A model generated the notes under the pieces. That model was not told where the DNA came from, did not search any database, and saw only the letters and a program-made list of their open reading frames with translations. Shown in pieces: positions 51,012-61,250 of a stretch of DNA of 64,000 nt. A program made the position numbers and the translations under genes. The stretch lies in the NCBI RefSeq assembly GCF_900129975.1, contig NZ_FSRG01000005.1, positions 62,001 to 126,000 on the forward strand, in the 5' to 3' direction. How positions within the stretch are numbered: position 1 is the first letter of the stretch; every line of letters begins with the position of its first letter. The stretch is from Halodesulfovibrio marinisediminis DSM 17456 (GTDB lineage Bacteria > Desulfobacterota > Desulfovibrionia > Desulfovibrionales > Desulfovibrionaceae).

Positions 51012-51996
51012 GTTTCATATCTACGATGATCCAGTCATTTTCTGATGCAATGTCGAGTGCTTTATCTAATGTTCCTATGTGGCCTTTACGATCATAGGCA
51101 TATTCACGCTTGGCGTCGTTGTGATGAAGAAAAAGTCCTAAGCTTTTACCGTTTCCTGCCTTGGTGTATTGAACCATCTGTATGTCTGCGTCTGAGTTAC
51201 CAAAAGCAAGGATAGGGCGACGCCCAATATGTTGATATATGCCGACGGGTTTTCCGGCATTGTTATTGATGAAATTTACTTTTGGGAGCCGAATAATAGC
51301 TGGTTTGCCGTCGATCATCTTAAATTCGACGGCTACACTTGAGCCGACAACCTGTTCAGGGGGAATTCCATAGATTTTTTCGGTCCATGGTCGCATGAAC
51401 TCCATTCCACTGCCGGAAATTATATAGGTTTTGAAACCGTTGGCTCGTAAATAAGCCAATAATTCAAGTTGGGGTTGATAGACCAGCTTTGTGTACAGCC
51501 GGTTAAAGCGTGGATGCTTGGCTTTGGAAATCCATTGGCTGACCTCGTTGGCGAACTCTGTGGCTGTCATGCCGGAGTGTGTGCCGATGATCATTTTAAG
51601 GAAGCCTTTTGTGCCAAACTTGCCGACAGTTTCCATGTCTCCTTCTAGAAGTGCCTTGAAAGGCTGTGTGGTCTTCCATTCTGGGTGATTCGGTACCAGC
51701 TTTTTTATTTGGTCGAAGATGAAAACATGTTGTGTGGATATCGGTTGTTCAACCCACAAGGTTCCATCGTTGTCGAAGACAGCTATGCGTTGCTCAGGTA
51801 GTACATAGTCCTTACTGGCTTTGTTTGTGATGTCTGAAACAAACTGTAGAATTTTAGTTTTTACGACTCCATTGTTCCATGAAGGAAGTGGGTCAGAGGC
51901 TTTTGCGATGGAAAACAGGCACAGAGTGAGAATCACGAATAGCCCAACAGCCAAAAGATAGCTTTGGGACTTAAGACGCTGGCGAATTGAAAACAT
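50983..51996 (-). CDS. Secreted HAD-superfamily phosphatase
   Basis: A 337-aa HAD hydrolase with a signal/anchor sequence (about residues 14-33). HAD motif I is FDNDGTLWVEQP, motif II is YIISGSGMEFM and motif IV is AFGNSDADIQMV, with an intervening cap domain. Such exported enzymes dephosphorylate small phosphoesters or phosphoserine. It is complete to its usual end (VDMKHDWKHI). A 16-bp palindrome sits 32 bp before its start. Its 3' end overlaps the porin remnant. Confidence 0.85.
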   Translation of the reverse strand: MFSIRQRLKSQSYLLAVGLFVILTLCLFSIAKASDPLPSWNNGVVKTKILQFVSDITNKASKDYVLPEQRIAVFDNDGTLWVEQPISTQHVFIFDQIKKLVPNHPEWKTTQPFKALLEGDMETVGKFGTKGFLKMIIGTHSGMTATEFANEVSQWISKAKHPRFNRLYTKLVYQPQLELLAYLRANGFKTYIISGSGMEFMRPWTEKIYGIPPEQVVGSSVAVEFKMIDGKPAIIRLPKVNFINNNAGKPVGIYQHIGRRPILAFGNSDADIQMVQYTKAGNGKSLGLFLHHNDAKREYAYDRKGHIGTLDKALDIASENDWIIVDMKHDWKHILPN

Positions 51997-52269
51997 GATA
52001 TCTCCTGATATGTTTCTGCAGTATTTGCTTACAGTACTGTAAGAGTTAGTGCAGCAAGAGAAAAAGTATATTCATTGTAATATTATGAAAAATATACTTT
52101 TTTACCATGTTTGAGGGAGAGGGTGGGGCGCAATTGGTTTCTTTTGAAACAGTTTCGACATGAGGGAAGATAAGAGTGGGATTTAGGTCCGAGAACTCTT
52201 TGCGACTAATGCAGCTTTGATAATGAGATTACTTCAAGTGACATGTAGTGGTTTAAATTCAATTGAAAA
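51997..52269. other. Intergenic region upstream of the HAD phosphatase
   Basis: 273 bp with a perfect palindrome (52028-52043) and, further upstream, an imperfect AT-rich inverted repeat at 52066-52097. No gene. Confidence 0.5.
52028..52043. promoter_or_regulatory. 16-bp palindromic operator candidate
   Basis: CTTACAGTACTGTAAG is a perfect palindrome 32 bp upstream of the phosphatase start. On the minus strand TTGCTG with a 17-base spacer to CTGTAA could be a promoter whose -10 falls inside the palindrome, where a repressor would block transcription. The cognate regulator is unknown. Confidence 0.5.
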
Positions 52270-52914
52270 TTAGTCGAGATCGTCTTCTGCAGTTTGTGTC
52301 ATCAGCCAATTGGGAACAGAGAGTTTCCAGTGGATAGCTGCAGAACGAATGCCAAAGATGATTGCAATGCAGACAGATGCCCAAGTCGCTCTGTATTCAG
52401 GAAGTACATACGATGCTATGGAAAAGAGTATGCAACCGAAGAGAACTGGAGTTGCATAAAGTTCTCTTGACATTATAAGGGTTTTTCGACCTGCAAGTAC
52501 ATCACGGGTCACTCCGCCGCCAATAGCAGTTGTTACACCCAGTAAGATGGGAGCGACTGGTAGTCCGAAATTTAATTCCCAGACTTTATCCATTGCTTGA
52601 ATTGCAAAAAGAGATGCTCCAAATCCATCAATATACAATAAAAGCAGGTAAATAAATTTCCTTTTGAAAAAGGGGAGTGCAACAAATGTTGCAAGGCTTG
52701 AGATAAGTCCGACCCATATGTAGTTGAGATCAGTAGCCCAAAAAACAGGCACATCAAGGACAAGATCTCTGATTGTCCCCCCGCCGATTGCGGTGGTAAT
52801 ACCAAGTACGCATGCGCCAAAAAGGTCGATGCCTCGTTTAGAAACCGCAAGCACGGCTGTAACGGCAAAGGCAACAGTTCCTGCCATAGCTGTAAAGTAA
52901 CTTAATGCTTCCAT
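52270..52914 (-). CDS. TRIC-type (UPF0126/YicG) cation channel
   Basis: A 214-aa inner-membrane protein with seven hydrophobic segments and two repeats. The glycine-rich kinks GITTAIGGGTIRDLVL and GVTTAIGGGVTRDVLAG are the diagnostic motif of the prokaryotic TRIC/UPF0126 family, trimeric potassium-conducting channels. Monocistronic by appearance. Role here unknown; monovalent-cation homeostasis is likely. Confidence 0.9.
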   Translation of the reverse strand: MEALSYFTAMAGTVAFAVTAVLAVSKRGIDLFGACVLGITTAIGGGTIRDLVLDVPVFWATDLNYIWVGLISSLATFVALPFFKRKFIYLLLLYIDGFGASLFAIQAMDKVWELNFGLPVAPILLGVTTAIGGGVTRDVLAGRKTLIMSRELYATPVLFGCILFSIASYVLPEYRATWASVCIAIIFGIRSAAIHWKLSVPNWLMTQTAEDDLD

Positions 52915-53353
52915 TCTGTTTGTCCTATTGCCGATGCCTATATAAGTTGCGAAAGTGGTTCTTCATGCTGCCTCACCTTCACTGTTTCTTTATGAAATAA
53001 TGCTCAATAGCTATATGACCGCTGCACTCATAGTGGCTTCGTGCGGTGTCGTCAATCGGTCTTGAGTCTCTTTGAAAAGAATTTTTAACTGCTGAGTTAA
53101 CTGATTGAATTTGTGAGGAATGTGTTTGGATGTAATGAAGTTGAATAAGATGTGGATGTTATGAATTGATATATGCTTTTTTTATCTTTTTTTGACTTTT
53201 GCGAATGCACAATTACGCTTTCATTCAGGTGCCGAAAAAATTCCTTAAGGGGGAGCCTGAAAAAGAAAAGGACTTACATTTTCGTATAAGTCCTTTTTTA
53301 AGATTAGCATTTAAATGTGTAACTGGCGTGTTGTTACGAATGACTATCGTATA
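52915..53353. other. Intergenic region between the TRIC gene and the GGDEF-EAL gene
   Basis: 439 bp; the only clear feature is the GGDEF-EAL terminator at 53262. The rest is AT-rich without a gene. Confidence 0.5.
53262..53300 (-). terminator. Rho-independent terminator
   Basis: AAAAGGACTTA / TAAGTCCTTTT with an intervening CATTTTCGTA loop and a T-rich tail on the minus strand; it serves the gene starting at 56452. Confidence 0.8.
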
Positions 53354-56300
53354 TTAGACAGCATCTTGCGGAGAATCATTTTTAAGGTCTTTATTTAGAA
53401 AGTGTTGAATCCAGATAAGAGCATCTTTCTCTGGGAGTGGCGGTGCATAATAGTAGCCTTGAATTTTGAAGCAATTATGTTTCATAAGAAATTCTTGTTG
53501 TTCTAAGGTTTCTACACCTTCCGCAACAACATCGAGACCAAGGTTAGTTGCTAGGCCAATTATGGATTTAACTAATGACGCAGCATCAGGGGTATTGGTT
53601 CCCAAGTCCTTGATGAAACTTCGATCAACTTTCAAAGTCTGGATTGGCAATGTTCTGAGATAACTGAGTGAAGAATACCCAGTACCAAAGTCATCCAGAG
53701 AAAAACTTATGCCATGTTCACGCAACGCTTTTATGGTGCGGAGCGAACGAGTTACGTCATGCATAAGAGTTGTTTCTGTAATTTCGATAGTTAAACGATC
53801 AGCAGAGAACCCGGTACGTTTAAGAATTTCCACCACGCGTTCAACAATATCGTTTTGGTGTAAAAGTCGAGTAGAGAAATTGACTGAAACACGAAGATCA
53901 AGCTGCAGGTCATGCCAAATTTTGCCTGCACGACATGAGGTTTCCAGAACCCACATATCCAGCTGAGAAATAAGTCCTGTTTCTTCCGCTACAGGAATGA
54001 ACTGCGCTGGAGAAACGAGAGTGCCATCTGGTTTTTGCCATCGTACCAACGCTTCAACGCCAAAAGCTGTTCCTGTTTCGATGTCAATTTGAGGCTGATA
54101 ATGCACGATAAACTGATTTAGCGCCAAAGCTTCACGTAGATCAGATTCAAGATGAAGTTTCTGATGCACACCGTTATTCATTTCGTCAGAGAAAACAGCG
54201 TACGTATTTTTGCCCATCTCTTTTGCACGATACATTGCAATGTCAGCATTTTTAATCAGTTCGTCAGGGGTTGTTCCGTCTATTGGGTACGTTGCTACCC
54301 CTACAGTTAACCCCAAATATAGTGAGTTTTCAAATAGTTGAATTGGTTTTTTAAAGCATGAAATAGCTTCTTGAGCTTTAAGCACAAGTTCTTCGATCTC
54401 TGAAATTTCATCAGCTACGATAACAAATTCATCGCCGCCGAAACGAGCAACCATGTCTTGCTCCCGTACGATGTCCTGCAGCCTATCGGCCACATGAGCT
54501 AACAACTGATCGCCAAGAGAGTGACCAAACGTATCGTTAATATATTTAAATCGATCCATGTCGAGCATTAACAGGCCCGTAAGCTTTCCTGATTGGTCTG
54601 ACTTTTTAAATGACTGCAATAGCTTTTCTTCAAGAAAGGTTCTGTTTGGCAATTTGGTCAATGGGTCATGAAGAGCTTGAAATACCAGTTTTTTTTCAGC
54701 GGCTTTTTGTTCAGAAATGTCAATCATGGAAACAACATATTCGCTGCTCTCAGGAAGTAGCGCTACTGTGACCATGACATCTCTGGTTTCCCCGTCTTTT
54801 CTAACAGCTCGGCTTTCATACCTTTTAGGGGCACGGGAAGGATTAGTGCGTCGTTCCTGATGAGTTTTTTCTACAAAGGGAAGACATAATGGATCAACGA
54901 ATTGTGTCCATGTCATTCCGGATTTTAACTCGCTAAGTTCATAGCCCAAAAGTTTAGCACACTCGTTATTTGCAAAAACTAAGGAGTAATCGTCTCCCAG
55001 AATGGCTGTAGCTGTTCCTGTATTCATAAACAGAGCTTGATAACGGTCTTTGGAAACACGTAATTCCCTTTGTGTTTTTTCAAGCTCGCTTAAGTCCATG
55101 AAAGACTCCAACAACATTGTTTTTCCGTCTTTTTCGAGTTTTCGTACTGACTTAAAGACAGGAATATGATTGCCGTTGGAGTCGGTAATTCCGCACGTTC
55201 TCAAATCACCATCTTTATGTTGATCCATGACTGGGCAATTTCCAGACTTATCGGGGCAAATGAATCTCTTACAGTGGCTACCGATGAGACCTTTCTTGTC
55301 CAGCTTCAACATATTAAGGGCAAAATGGTTTGCATCAACGATAGTACGAGTTTCAGGGTCAACCATGACAATCCCGACTCCTAAGCTATCTAATGCTTCA
55401 GTAAGAAACTTTTCTTGACGTCCAATTGCCTGCCGCATTTCGCTGATACCGTTTGCGAGGTCGGTGAGTTCGTCTTCGCCATCCAAAAAGATTTCTGCCT
55501 CATTTGAGTCGCTATCAATTTGAGTAACCTGTTCGCGCAGGCGCTTTAAACGTAAGAGAATATATTTTTCTAGAATATAGAAAATGAACGAGGCAAGAAG
55601 ACCGCCTACAAACAGCATGAGCACAAGAGTCAAGGCTGTTGTCTTGTCTCCGAGTTTACTTACATTTCTTGGAGACCGTATTAAAAGCTCAAAAGCGTCA
55701 TGCCCTTGGTAGTCTGAATAAAATAGTCCCGATAAAATGTGATCTTTTGAATATTCAAAGTTAAGTGGAGTATTGTTTTTATGGGAAGTTGGTTGCGTGG
55801 CTGGGTCAGCAATTTTCATAGAAAAATCTACGCCTGTAGTCGCCACCAAAGATTTTAGAAGGGATTCGTCAAAAGGTTGCCCCATTACCAATACTCCATT
55901 GATTGGACCGACAAATTCACTGGTAATAATAGGGTGCGTTACAATTAGAAATATTTTTCCAGAAAGATTGAGAAATCCTTTAGTGATAGTCCTGATTGTT
56001 GGAGTTAGCAAAAAAGGAGAATTTTGCGAAAAGTGCGCAAGTAGTTCTGGGGAAGCATCTACTAGTGCGTTACGTTGAGGGTCATAGCTACGGGTGTATA
56101 CGGCTCTCCCTTTTTTATCAAAGTAGAGCATAAAGCTAACCCCAAGGTTTTCAAAAGTCTCTTTACTTAAATTTGATGAAATGAACTCTTGATTTCCATT
56201 ACGAACAAAAGTGTGGCTGTCATCCCAGCATGCCCAGTCTACTGTAAACGATGTTAATTTTTCAAATTCGTTAGTAATGGATTCACGAACGCGTTCCATA

Positions 56301-56452
56301 TCGTTTCTGGCTAGCCCATCTTCAATAGACTGAAATCCTTGCATTATTAGATAGTGTGAGGAGTATGCCGTCAGATATAGTGTAATTGTGAAAGCTATAA
56401 AAAGAAGCGTGAATATTTTTGTTCGTATTGTCGTAAAAAAAGGATGTCGCAT
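53354..56452 (-). CDS. CHASE4-HAMP-PAS-PAS-GGDEF-EAL protein
   Basis: A 1032-aa membrane protein that probably makes and/or degrades cyclic-di-GMP. Transmembrane helices at about 10-32 and 275-300 bracket a periplasmic CHASE4 sensor. HAMP (300-350), two PAS domains, GGDEF (from about 595, active-site RFGGDEF intact) and EAL (from about 770, FGVEALVRW, DDFGTGYSSLSYL intact) follow. The first PAS contains four cysteines in C-x4-C-x6-C-x13-C spacing (residues in CKRFICPDKSGNCP), possibly a metal site. Both catalytic domains look functional, so which activity dominates depends on the sensor input. Confidence 0.92.
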   Translation of the reverse strand: MRHPFFTTIRTKIFTLLFIAFTITLYLTAYSSHYLIMQGFQSIEDGLARNDMERVRESITNEFEKLTSFTVDWACWDDSHTFVRNGNQEFISSNLSKETFENLGVSFMLYFDKKGRAVYTRSYDPQRNALVDASPELLAHFSQNSPFLLTPTIRTITKGFLNLSGKIFLIVTHPIITSEFVGPINGVLVMGQPFDESLLKSLVATTGVDFSMKIADPATQPTSHKNNTPLNFEYSKDHILSGLFYSDYQGHDAFELLIRSPRNVSKLGDKTTALTLVLMLFVGGLLASFIFYILEKYILLRLKRLREQVTQIDSDSNEAEIFLDGEDELTDLANGISEMRQAIGRQEKFLTEALDSLGVGIVMVDPETRTIVDANHFALNMLKLDKKGLIGSHCKRFICPDKSGNCPVMDQHKDGDLRTCGITDSNGNHIPVFKSVRKLEKDGKTMLLESFMDLSELEKTQRELRVSKDRYQALFMNTGTATAILGDDYSLVFANNECAKLLGYELSELKSGMTWTQFVDPLCLPFVEKTHQERRTNPSRAPKRYESRAVRKDGETRDVMVTVALLPESSEYVVSMIDISEQKAAEKKLVFQALHDPLTKLPNRTFLEEKLLQSFKKSDQSGKLTGLLMLDMDRFKYINDTFGHSLGDQLLAHVADRLQDIVREQDMVARFGGDEFVIVADEISEIEELVLKAQEAISCFKKPIQLFENSLYLGLTVGVATYPIDGTTPDELIKNADIAMYRAKEMGKNTYAVFSDEMNNGVHQKLHLESDLREALALNQFIVHYQPQIDIETGTAFGVEALVRWQKPDGTLVSPAQFIPVAEETGLISQLDMWVLETSCRAGKIWHDLQLDLRVSVNFSTRLLHQNDIVERVVEILKRTGFSADRLTIEITETTLMHDVTRSLRTIKALREHGISFSLDDFGTGYSSLSYLRTLPIQTLKVDRSFIKDLGTNTPDAASLVKSIIGLATNLGLDVVAEGVETLEQQEFLMKHNCFKIQGYYYAPPLPEKDALIWIQHFLNKDLKNDSPQDAV

Positions 56453-57391
56453 ATTGATCCTGCCACAATGTCGTGGCTTCTAACGTAACTTACTAGAGAG
56501 TAATGTTGATTGAGTCTTCATGGTTGGCAGGAGAAAGCCAGCGTTACTTGAATGACATTTTCTACGGCGATGTTATAGTTCTATTCGGTTTAAGAAGATA
56601 ACATGTTCAATTTTAACGGTGCTATAATAGATGCATTAAGCATAAATAGGATGAAAAACTATTTTATAGTGTTTGTTAAAAAGCTGACATGTGTTTAGCA
56701 GCGTTTTAATAAAAAGTTAGTTAAGTAATGATGCTAACATTTACTTTAAACTGACTATCTTTCACAGTGCAGTGTTGTTTTGTAATTTTATTATACAGAT
56801 AGCTAATAGCTAATCGGCAAAAAAATCTAAAAATAAATTTTATGAGACAAATGTAAAAAAGTGCACCACTCGTACTATAATGCAAAATAAAATTTTTCAA
56901 TCTAAGTGAGAGATGTCAAAATGTAAAAGCTAGGTAGGAGCTTTGTTACAATGTATTTTTTTAATAGAAAAAAGAGTGTGTTGAGACGTGTGTTTTTTAA
57001 CATATATTGCTAGACAAGTTTTAATCAACATTGTGTACAGTGTTTATCAGTATTGAAATATTAAGTTTTTTACTCAAGTTATGACTTTTGTAATGTGAAA
57101 AATGATAGGTTATATAGCCTGAGTGGTATCAATTTATTTAAGCTGCAGAGAGTTTGAGGGATTTTGGATAGAGACAACTTGGGATTTTATTGCGTTGTGG
57201 CTAATGATATGCGAGGCAGAAGGTACACTGCGACAAGCATTAACTCATTGTTTTTGTGTTGCTAACTGATAGAAAAACAGATTTTTTTGCCTGTTGTGTT
57301 TCTGTAACTGTTTGTTTTAATAAATGAATGTTGTGTCGCATGTGACTTGAGATACTCTGCGGTACTAACAATTACAAAAAGGACTCACTGG
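56453..57391. other. Long divergent AT-rich intergenic region
   Basis: About 940 bp without a convincing gene, carrying the promoter regions of both flanking genes. Seen: a hairpin GCCAC-AATGTC-GTGGC at 56462, a TATAAT at 56623, and a 20-codon ATG ORF near 56951 preceded by a TAGGAG site, too short to call. No riboswitch or repeat array. Confidence 0.5.
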
Positions 57392-59695
57392 ATGAAGCGT
57401 TTAGTTTTTGCTCTTTTCATATTTTCTATCCTTACTTTTCCCCTTTCGGTGTTAGCTCAAGGTGCGGAAGAGCAGGCGCGTACAGTTGATTCAGAGCGGC
57501 TTAAGGTTTTGGCTGTTCTTGAAGACGAGGAAAACGTTTTACGGGAGGCCGGTGATGCTCAGATTAAAAAGATTAAGTCAGAGTTACTCGCAAACTACTC
57601 CGCGTATCAGCAGATAGTTCTCAGCCAAGGGATAGCTGGAGCTACTCCGATGGGACTTCGGGAGTTGTATGCTCATCTTGCTGAACTTAATAATAAGTTG
57701 GGGGGGATTACTGAATCCTTGAAGGACCTTCAAAATCAGGTCGAGGCAAGAGTTGAAAGTCTAAATAATGCGACAGTAGAGCTTAATACAAAAGCGTTAA
57801 AGAAACTTTCTCCAGATGTTGTTGGTAATTTTGAAGGTTATCTTGGCAGGTTAGGAAAACTTCAGAAGTCACTGAACAAACAACTGGCACGAATCAAAAG
57901 AGAGTTAGCCTCTGCCGAAAAATTGGGGAAACGGACTGCTGCTCTTCTGGCGCGGATGGAGAAGGAGCTTCCTGATAGATGGAAAAATTATTTTCTAGCC
58001 GGAAAAATCCCACCTCTTTCTCAAGATTTTTGGCAACAGCATTTTTCTCCAGCAAATTGGTTCTCTTTAAGGCTCCCAATTTGGCAGGGACGTATTACGA
58101 ATACAGTAACTGATTGGGGAAGTAAGGTATTCTTTTTCGCAACAATCTTTAGCTTACTTGCTGGGTTAGGTTTCTTTGCAGGAAAGCGTCTTTTTCTTGA
58201 ACGAGAAGATAGAATTGAAATGCGTAAGCTTGGTGGGGCATGGGCTGTGATAAGTGCCGGGGTATCTATCCTGCTGACGGAATATTTCTTTTTTCCGCAA
58301 ACCACAGGCGTTATCGCTATTCTTGGAGCAAGTGTTTGTAGTTTTGGGACAATGTGGGCAGGGAACATAATTCGTCGTACTTTTGGTGAATATGCAAAAC
58401 CCTCTCGAACTCCTTTGGCATGGCTTTTTGCCGGAGGCGGCCTCATTCTCGTAATTGCTATCCCAGAGCAGCTTGCTATCCCACTTTGGATTCTTCTTGC
58501 GATAGCCGTTATTGGTGTGATGAGACGTCGTTTTCTCTCTTTTTCTGGAGGGTTAACTCGGCATCCATGGTTTTGGGGGCTTGTTTTTTCTATCTTTGTT
58601 GCTGCATTAGGCTATGGGCGTTTGGCCGTGTTAGGAGGAATGCTACTTTTTACCGGTTACTATGCCTACACTATCGGTATGGCAGGAACTTGCCTTGCTG
58701 TTTATGGAATCTCCCGTCTACCGGAAACAGGACTTTACCCATTTGTTCGCGCGTTAATGATAGGCATTTTGTCTCCACTAATCTGGACGGCATCAGTTGG
58801 TCTTGCTGGCCTTTGGCTTTATGATTTCTTTGGTGCTGGGGTATTCAAGGCAACAGCTGGTTTTAAGTTTGGCTGGCAAGGATTCTCCTTACAGCTCTTT
58901 AATATTATAATGGTTATTGCGCTGTTTTTTCTGACGCGTGCGGCTGTAGCTGTAATTCATACATACATAAAACGTACTGGTCAGGGATGGCCGAGAGCTA
59001 AGCGTGGGACCATGCATTCATTGCAGACGATTACTTCCTACACGTTGTGGGCTTTGTTCGGTATCTTGGCTATGAGTGTTCTAGGTGTGAATTTAACCAG
59101 TTTGACAGTTATTGCTGGTGGTCTCTCCGTGGGTATTGGTTTTGGTATGCAGACGATCTTTAATAACTTTGTCAGTGGGTTGATTTTGCTTTTTGGTCGC
59201 TCCATCCAACAAGAGGATATAATACAAGTTGGGGAGCTTTGGTGCACCGTAAAAAAAATCAACATTCGTACTACGGTCGTTGAAACCTTTGAAAATTCTA
59301 CTATTATAATACCTAATTCCGATTTAATCTCTAATCAGGTAACAAACTGGACGAAGAATAACCCAACGTTACGTCGGGATCTGCTCATCGGGGTCGCGTA
59401 TGGTTCTGATACGGAACTTGTAGAAAGCACGTTATTAGAATTAGCTGACGAGCAGCCGCATGTCTTGAAGAATCCAAAGCCTTGGGTTTTATTTAACGAT
59501 TTTGGTGCAAGCAGTTTAGATTTTGTCCTGCGTGTATGGATCGATGACATCGATTATTCGTTGAGAACTATCTCAGAGTTGCGCTTTAAAATAGATAAAG
59601 CATTTCGAGAGAAGAACATCGAAATCGCATTTCCGCAGATGGACTTACATATTCGTTCTGCGGAAGGACTTAAAGAGACGAGTGGTTCAGTTTAG
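57392..59695 (+). CDS. Large mechanosensitive channel of the MscS/MscK type
   Basis: A 767-aa inner-membrane channel. A signal peptide (MKRLVFALFIFSILTFPLSVLAQ) is followed by a coiled-coil periplasmic domain (about 25-230), several transmembrane helices, and the MscS core at about 560-745. The core pore segment reads VIAGGLSVGIGFGMQTIFNNFVSG, followed by the beta domain (FGRSIQQEDIIQVGE, NSTIIIPNSDLI). The length is between MscS (286) and MscK/YbdG-type giants. Start at 57392 follows AAGGA; the earlier TTG does not. Presumably it releases solutes on hypo-osmotic shock, which fits the betaine-uptake genes 1.6 kb downstream. Confidence 0.9.
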   Translation: MKRLVFALFIFSILTFPLSVLAQGAEEQARTVDSERLKVLAVLEDEENVLREAGDAQIKKIKSELLANYSAYQQIVLSQGIAGATPMGLRELYAHLAELNNKLGGITESLKDLQNQVEARVESLNNATVELNTKALKKLSPDVVGNFEGYLGRLGKLQKSLNKQLARIKRELASAEKLGKRTAALLARMEKELPDRWKNYFLAGKIPPLSQDFWQQHFSPANWFSLRLPIWQGRITNTVTDWGSKVFFFATIFSLLAGLGFFAGKRLFLEREDRIEMRKLGGAWAVISAGVSILLTEYFFFPQTTGVIAILGASVCSFGTMWAGNIIRRTFGEYAKPSRTPLAWLFAGGGLILVIAIPEQLAIPLWILLAIAVIGVMRRRFLSFSGGLTRHPWFWGLVFSIFVAALGYGRLAVLGGMLLFTGYYAYTIGMAGTCLAVYGISRLPETGLYPFVRALMIGILSPLIWTASVGLAGLWLYDFFGAGVFKATAGFKFGWQGFSLQLFNIIMVIALFFLTRAAVAVIHTYIKRTGQGWPRAKRGTMHSLQTITSYTLWALFGILAMSVLGVNLTSLTVIAGGLSVGIGFGMQTIFNNFVSGLILLFGRSIQQEDIIQVGELWCTVKKINIRTTVVETFENSTIIIPNSDLISNQVTNWTKNNPTLRRDLLIGVAYGSDTELVESTLLELADEQPHVLKNPKPWVLFNDFGASSLDFVLRVWIDDIDYSLRTISELRFKIDKAFREKNIEIAFPQMDLHIRSAEGLKETSGSV

Positions 59696-60035
59696 GTTTA
59701 GAAACATTTTTATATTGTTTCGTTATGCTAGTTAGATAGTCAAAAATGGGATAGCAGATTTAAAAAAGCTCTTACACGAAAGTGTAAGAGCTTTTTTGGG
59801 TCTAAATGCAATCGGATGCTTCATTGGTGTCACGTTATAAATTTCCTTTTTGGGATGCTTTGTTGTTATGCTTTACAAACAAGATTCAGCAAGTATTGTT
59901 TTTAAAAATAGGTATTTAATGTATAGGTGAGACGTGATGCGTTTGTGCTTTGCTGCCTTCATTTGAAGTATTGCTCTTCTGGCACTATGCTGTATGAAAA
60001 AGGTGGATATCAACACAGTCAATTTGGAGAGATAG
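59696..60035. other. Intergenic region, mscS-like / LuxR gene
   Basis: 340 bp; contains the mscS-like terminator and the LuxR-gene promoter, which I could not place. No CATACCCGA site is found here. Confidence 0.5.
59762..59798 (+). terminator. Rho-independent terminator
   Basis: AAAAAAGCTCTTACAC / GTGTAAGAGCTTTTTT with a GAAA loop, a very stable stem, 66 bp after the mscS-like stop codon. Confidence 0.92.
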
Positions 60036-61250
60036 ATGAAAGAAAAGCTGCTTAATTTGATCGAGCCAGAGTCTGAAGATGTTTTCCAAGAATTGACTGA
60101 TTTTATTGAGGATGTAGTTTTGTTTTGTGACGATCACGGGGTTGTAATTAAAAAAAGTATTGGGGCGCGCAATTTTTGGGGATTTGAAGTGACCAATAAG
60201 CCCTTGTGGTCATTGTTGGGAGTCTCTGTGGGGAATATAAACAAATTCCTCAGTAAGTATCCTGCGGGGAGAACTTGCCGTATTACCTTGAAGGATAAAG
60301 GGCCGTGTAATCTGTGGATTATGCCAATTCCGCAACTGTTAGCGCCTAATGGTGGTTTTGTCGCGACATTAACGCCTCTGACAGAACTATATGAACCATA
60401 TGAAGAGTATTTGCAGGATAACATTGCTGCTCGAAAGGACTCGTTTAAGCTTTTTGCGGCATTATTTGACGCTGCTCCAGACGCAACGATTCTCGTAGAT
60501 GAGTCTTTTGATATTCTGAGCGCAAACCCTAAGGCGGTAAGAGTATTTGCGCTTGATCAACTAGAGGAATCCTCGATTTCGTTTCTCGACATAATAAGTA
60601 AGCCATTGCGACAAATTGCTTCTTTAGGAATCGACAGGTTACGTTCTGGAAAAACGTGGTGTGCAGAGCTTGTTGCACAAGGAGTTTCCGGGGAAGAGGT
60701 TCCTGTAGCTATAAGAGCGAAACGGGTTCGCCTGTCTGATCAGCTTCTTTTTCAGATTATTTTGAAAGACTTAAGCCTTCGTACAGAACTGGAAGAAAAC
60801 CTAAAGGATCGTGAAGAAGAACTGGAATCAATGGATAATACATTGCGCACAGTTATTCGTACAATTGAGGAGGAAAAACAGGAGTATCGTGACGAAGTGC
60901 TAGGGCAGGTTAAGCAGTACGTGCTTCCAACAATTGATAAAATTGCGGAAGTTCCTTCTCAGGATCTTAGGAAAAGTTATAGCGGCATCCTTAAATCACG
61001 TATTGAAGGTATTGTGGAAAGCGGTTCAGAAGTATCTGATGAACTGTTGTCGCTGTCTGCAAGACAACTTGAAATTTGCCAACTGATATGTGTGGGGATG
61101 AAAGGGAAAGAAATAGCTGAGTTATTAAACATTTCTTTTGAAACGCTGCAAAGCCATCGTAAAAATATTCGCAAAAAGTTGAAACTTTGCGGAACAAAAA
61201 TCTCTCTCGCCGCCTATCTGGCAAATCGTACCGATCTCGAAAATGAATAA
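60036..61250 (+). CDS. PAS-LuxR transcriptional regulator
   Basis: A 404-aa soluble regulator. An N-terminal region (1-135) of unknown type is followed by a PAS domain (about 140-255, APDATILVDESFDILSANPKA), a coiled coil (258-300, rich in Glu/Leu/Arg) and a C-terminal LuxR-type helix-turn-helix (340-400: LSARQLEICQLICVGMKGKEIAELLNIS...TLQSHRKNIRKKL). The start follows GGAGAGATAG. Its stop codon is directly followed by the first of several CATACCCGA-type sites leading into proV, so it is the natural candidate regulator of the betaine operon (by position only). Confidence 0.85.
   Translation: MKEKLLNLIEPESEDVFQELTDFIEDVVLFCDDHGVVIKKSIGARNFWGFEVTNKPLWSLLGVSVGNINKFLSKYPAGRTCRITLKDKGPCNLWIMPIPQLLAPNGGFVATLTPLTELYEPYEEYLQDNIAARKDSFKLFAALFDAAPDATILVDESFDILSANPKAVRVFALDQLEESSISFLDIISKPLRQIASLGIDRLRSGKTWCAELVAQGVSGEEVPVAIRAKRVRLSDQLLFQIILKDLSLRTELEENLKDREEELESMDNTLRTVIRTIEEEKQEYRDEVLGQVKQYVLPTIDKIAEVPSQDLRKSYSGILKSRIEGIVESGSEVSDELLSLSARQLEICQLICVGMKGKEIAELLNISFETLQSHRKNIRKKLKLCGTKISLAAYLANRTDLENE

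Noticed and set aside
56951-57013. 20-codon ORF with a TAGGAG site in the long gap before the MscS-type gene
   Set aside because: Too short, no conserved pattern visible, and AT-rich DNA gives many such frames.
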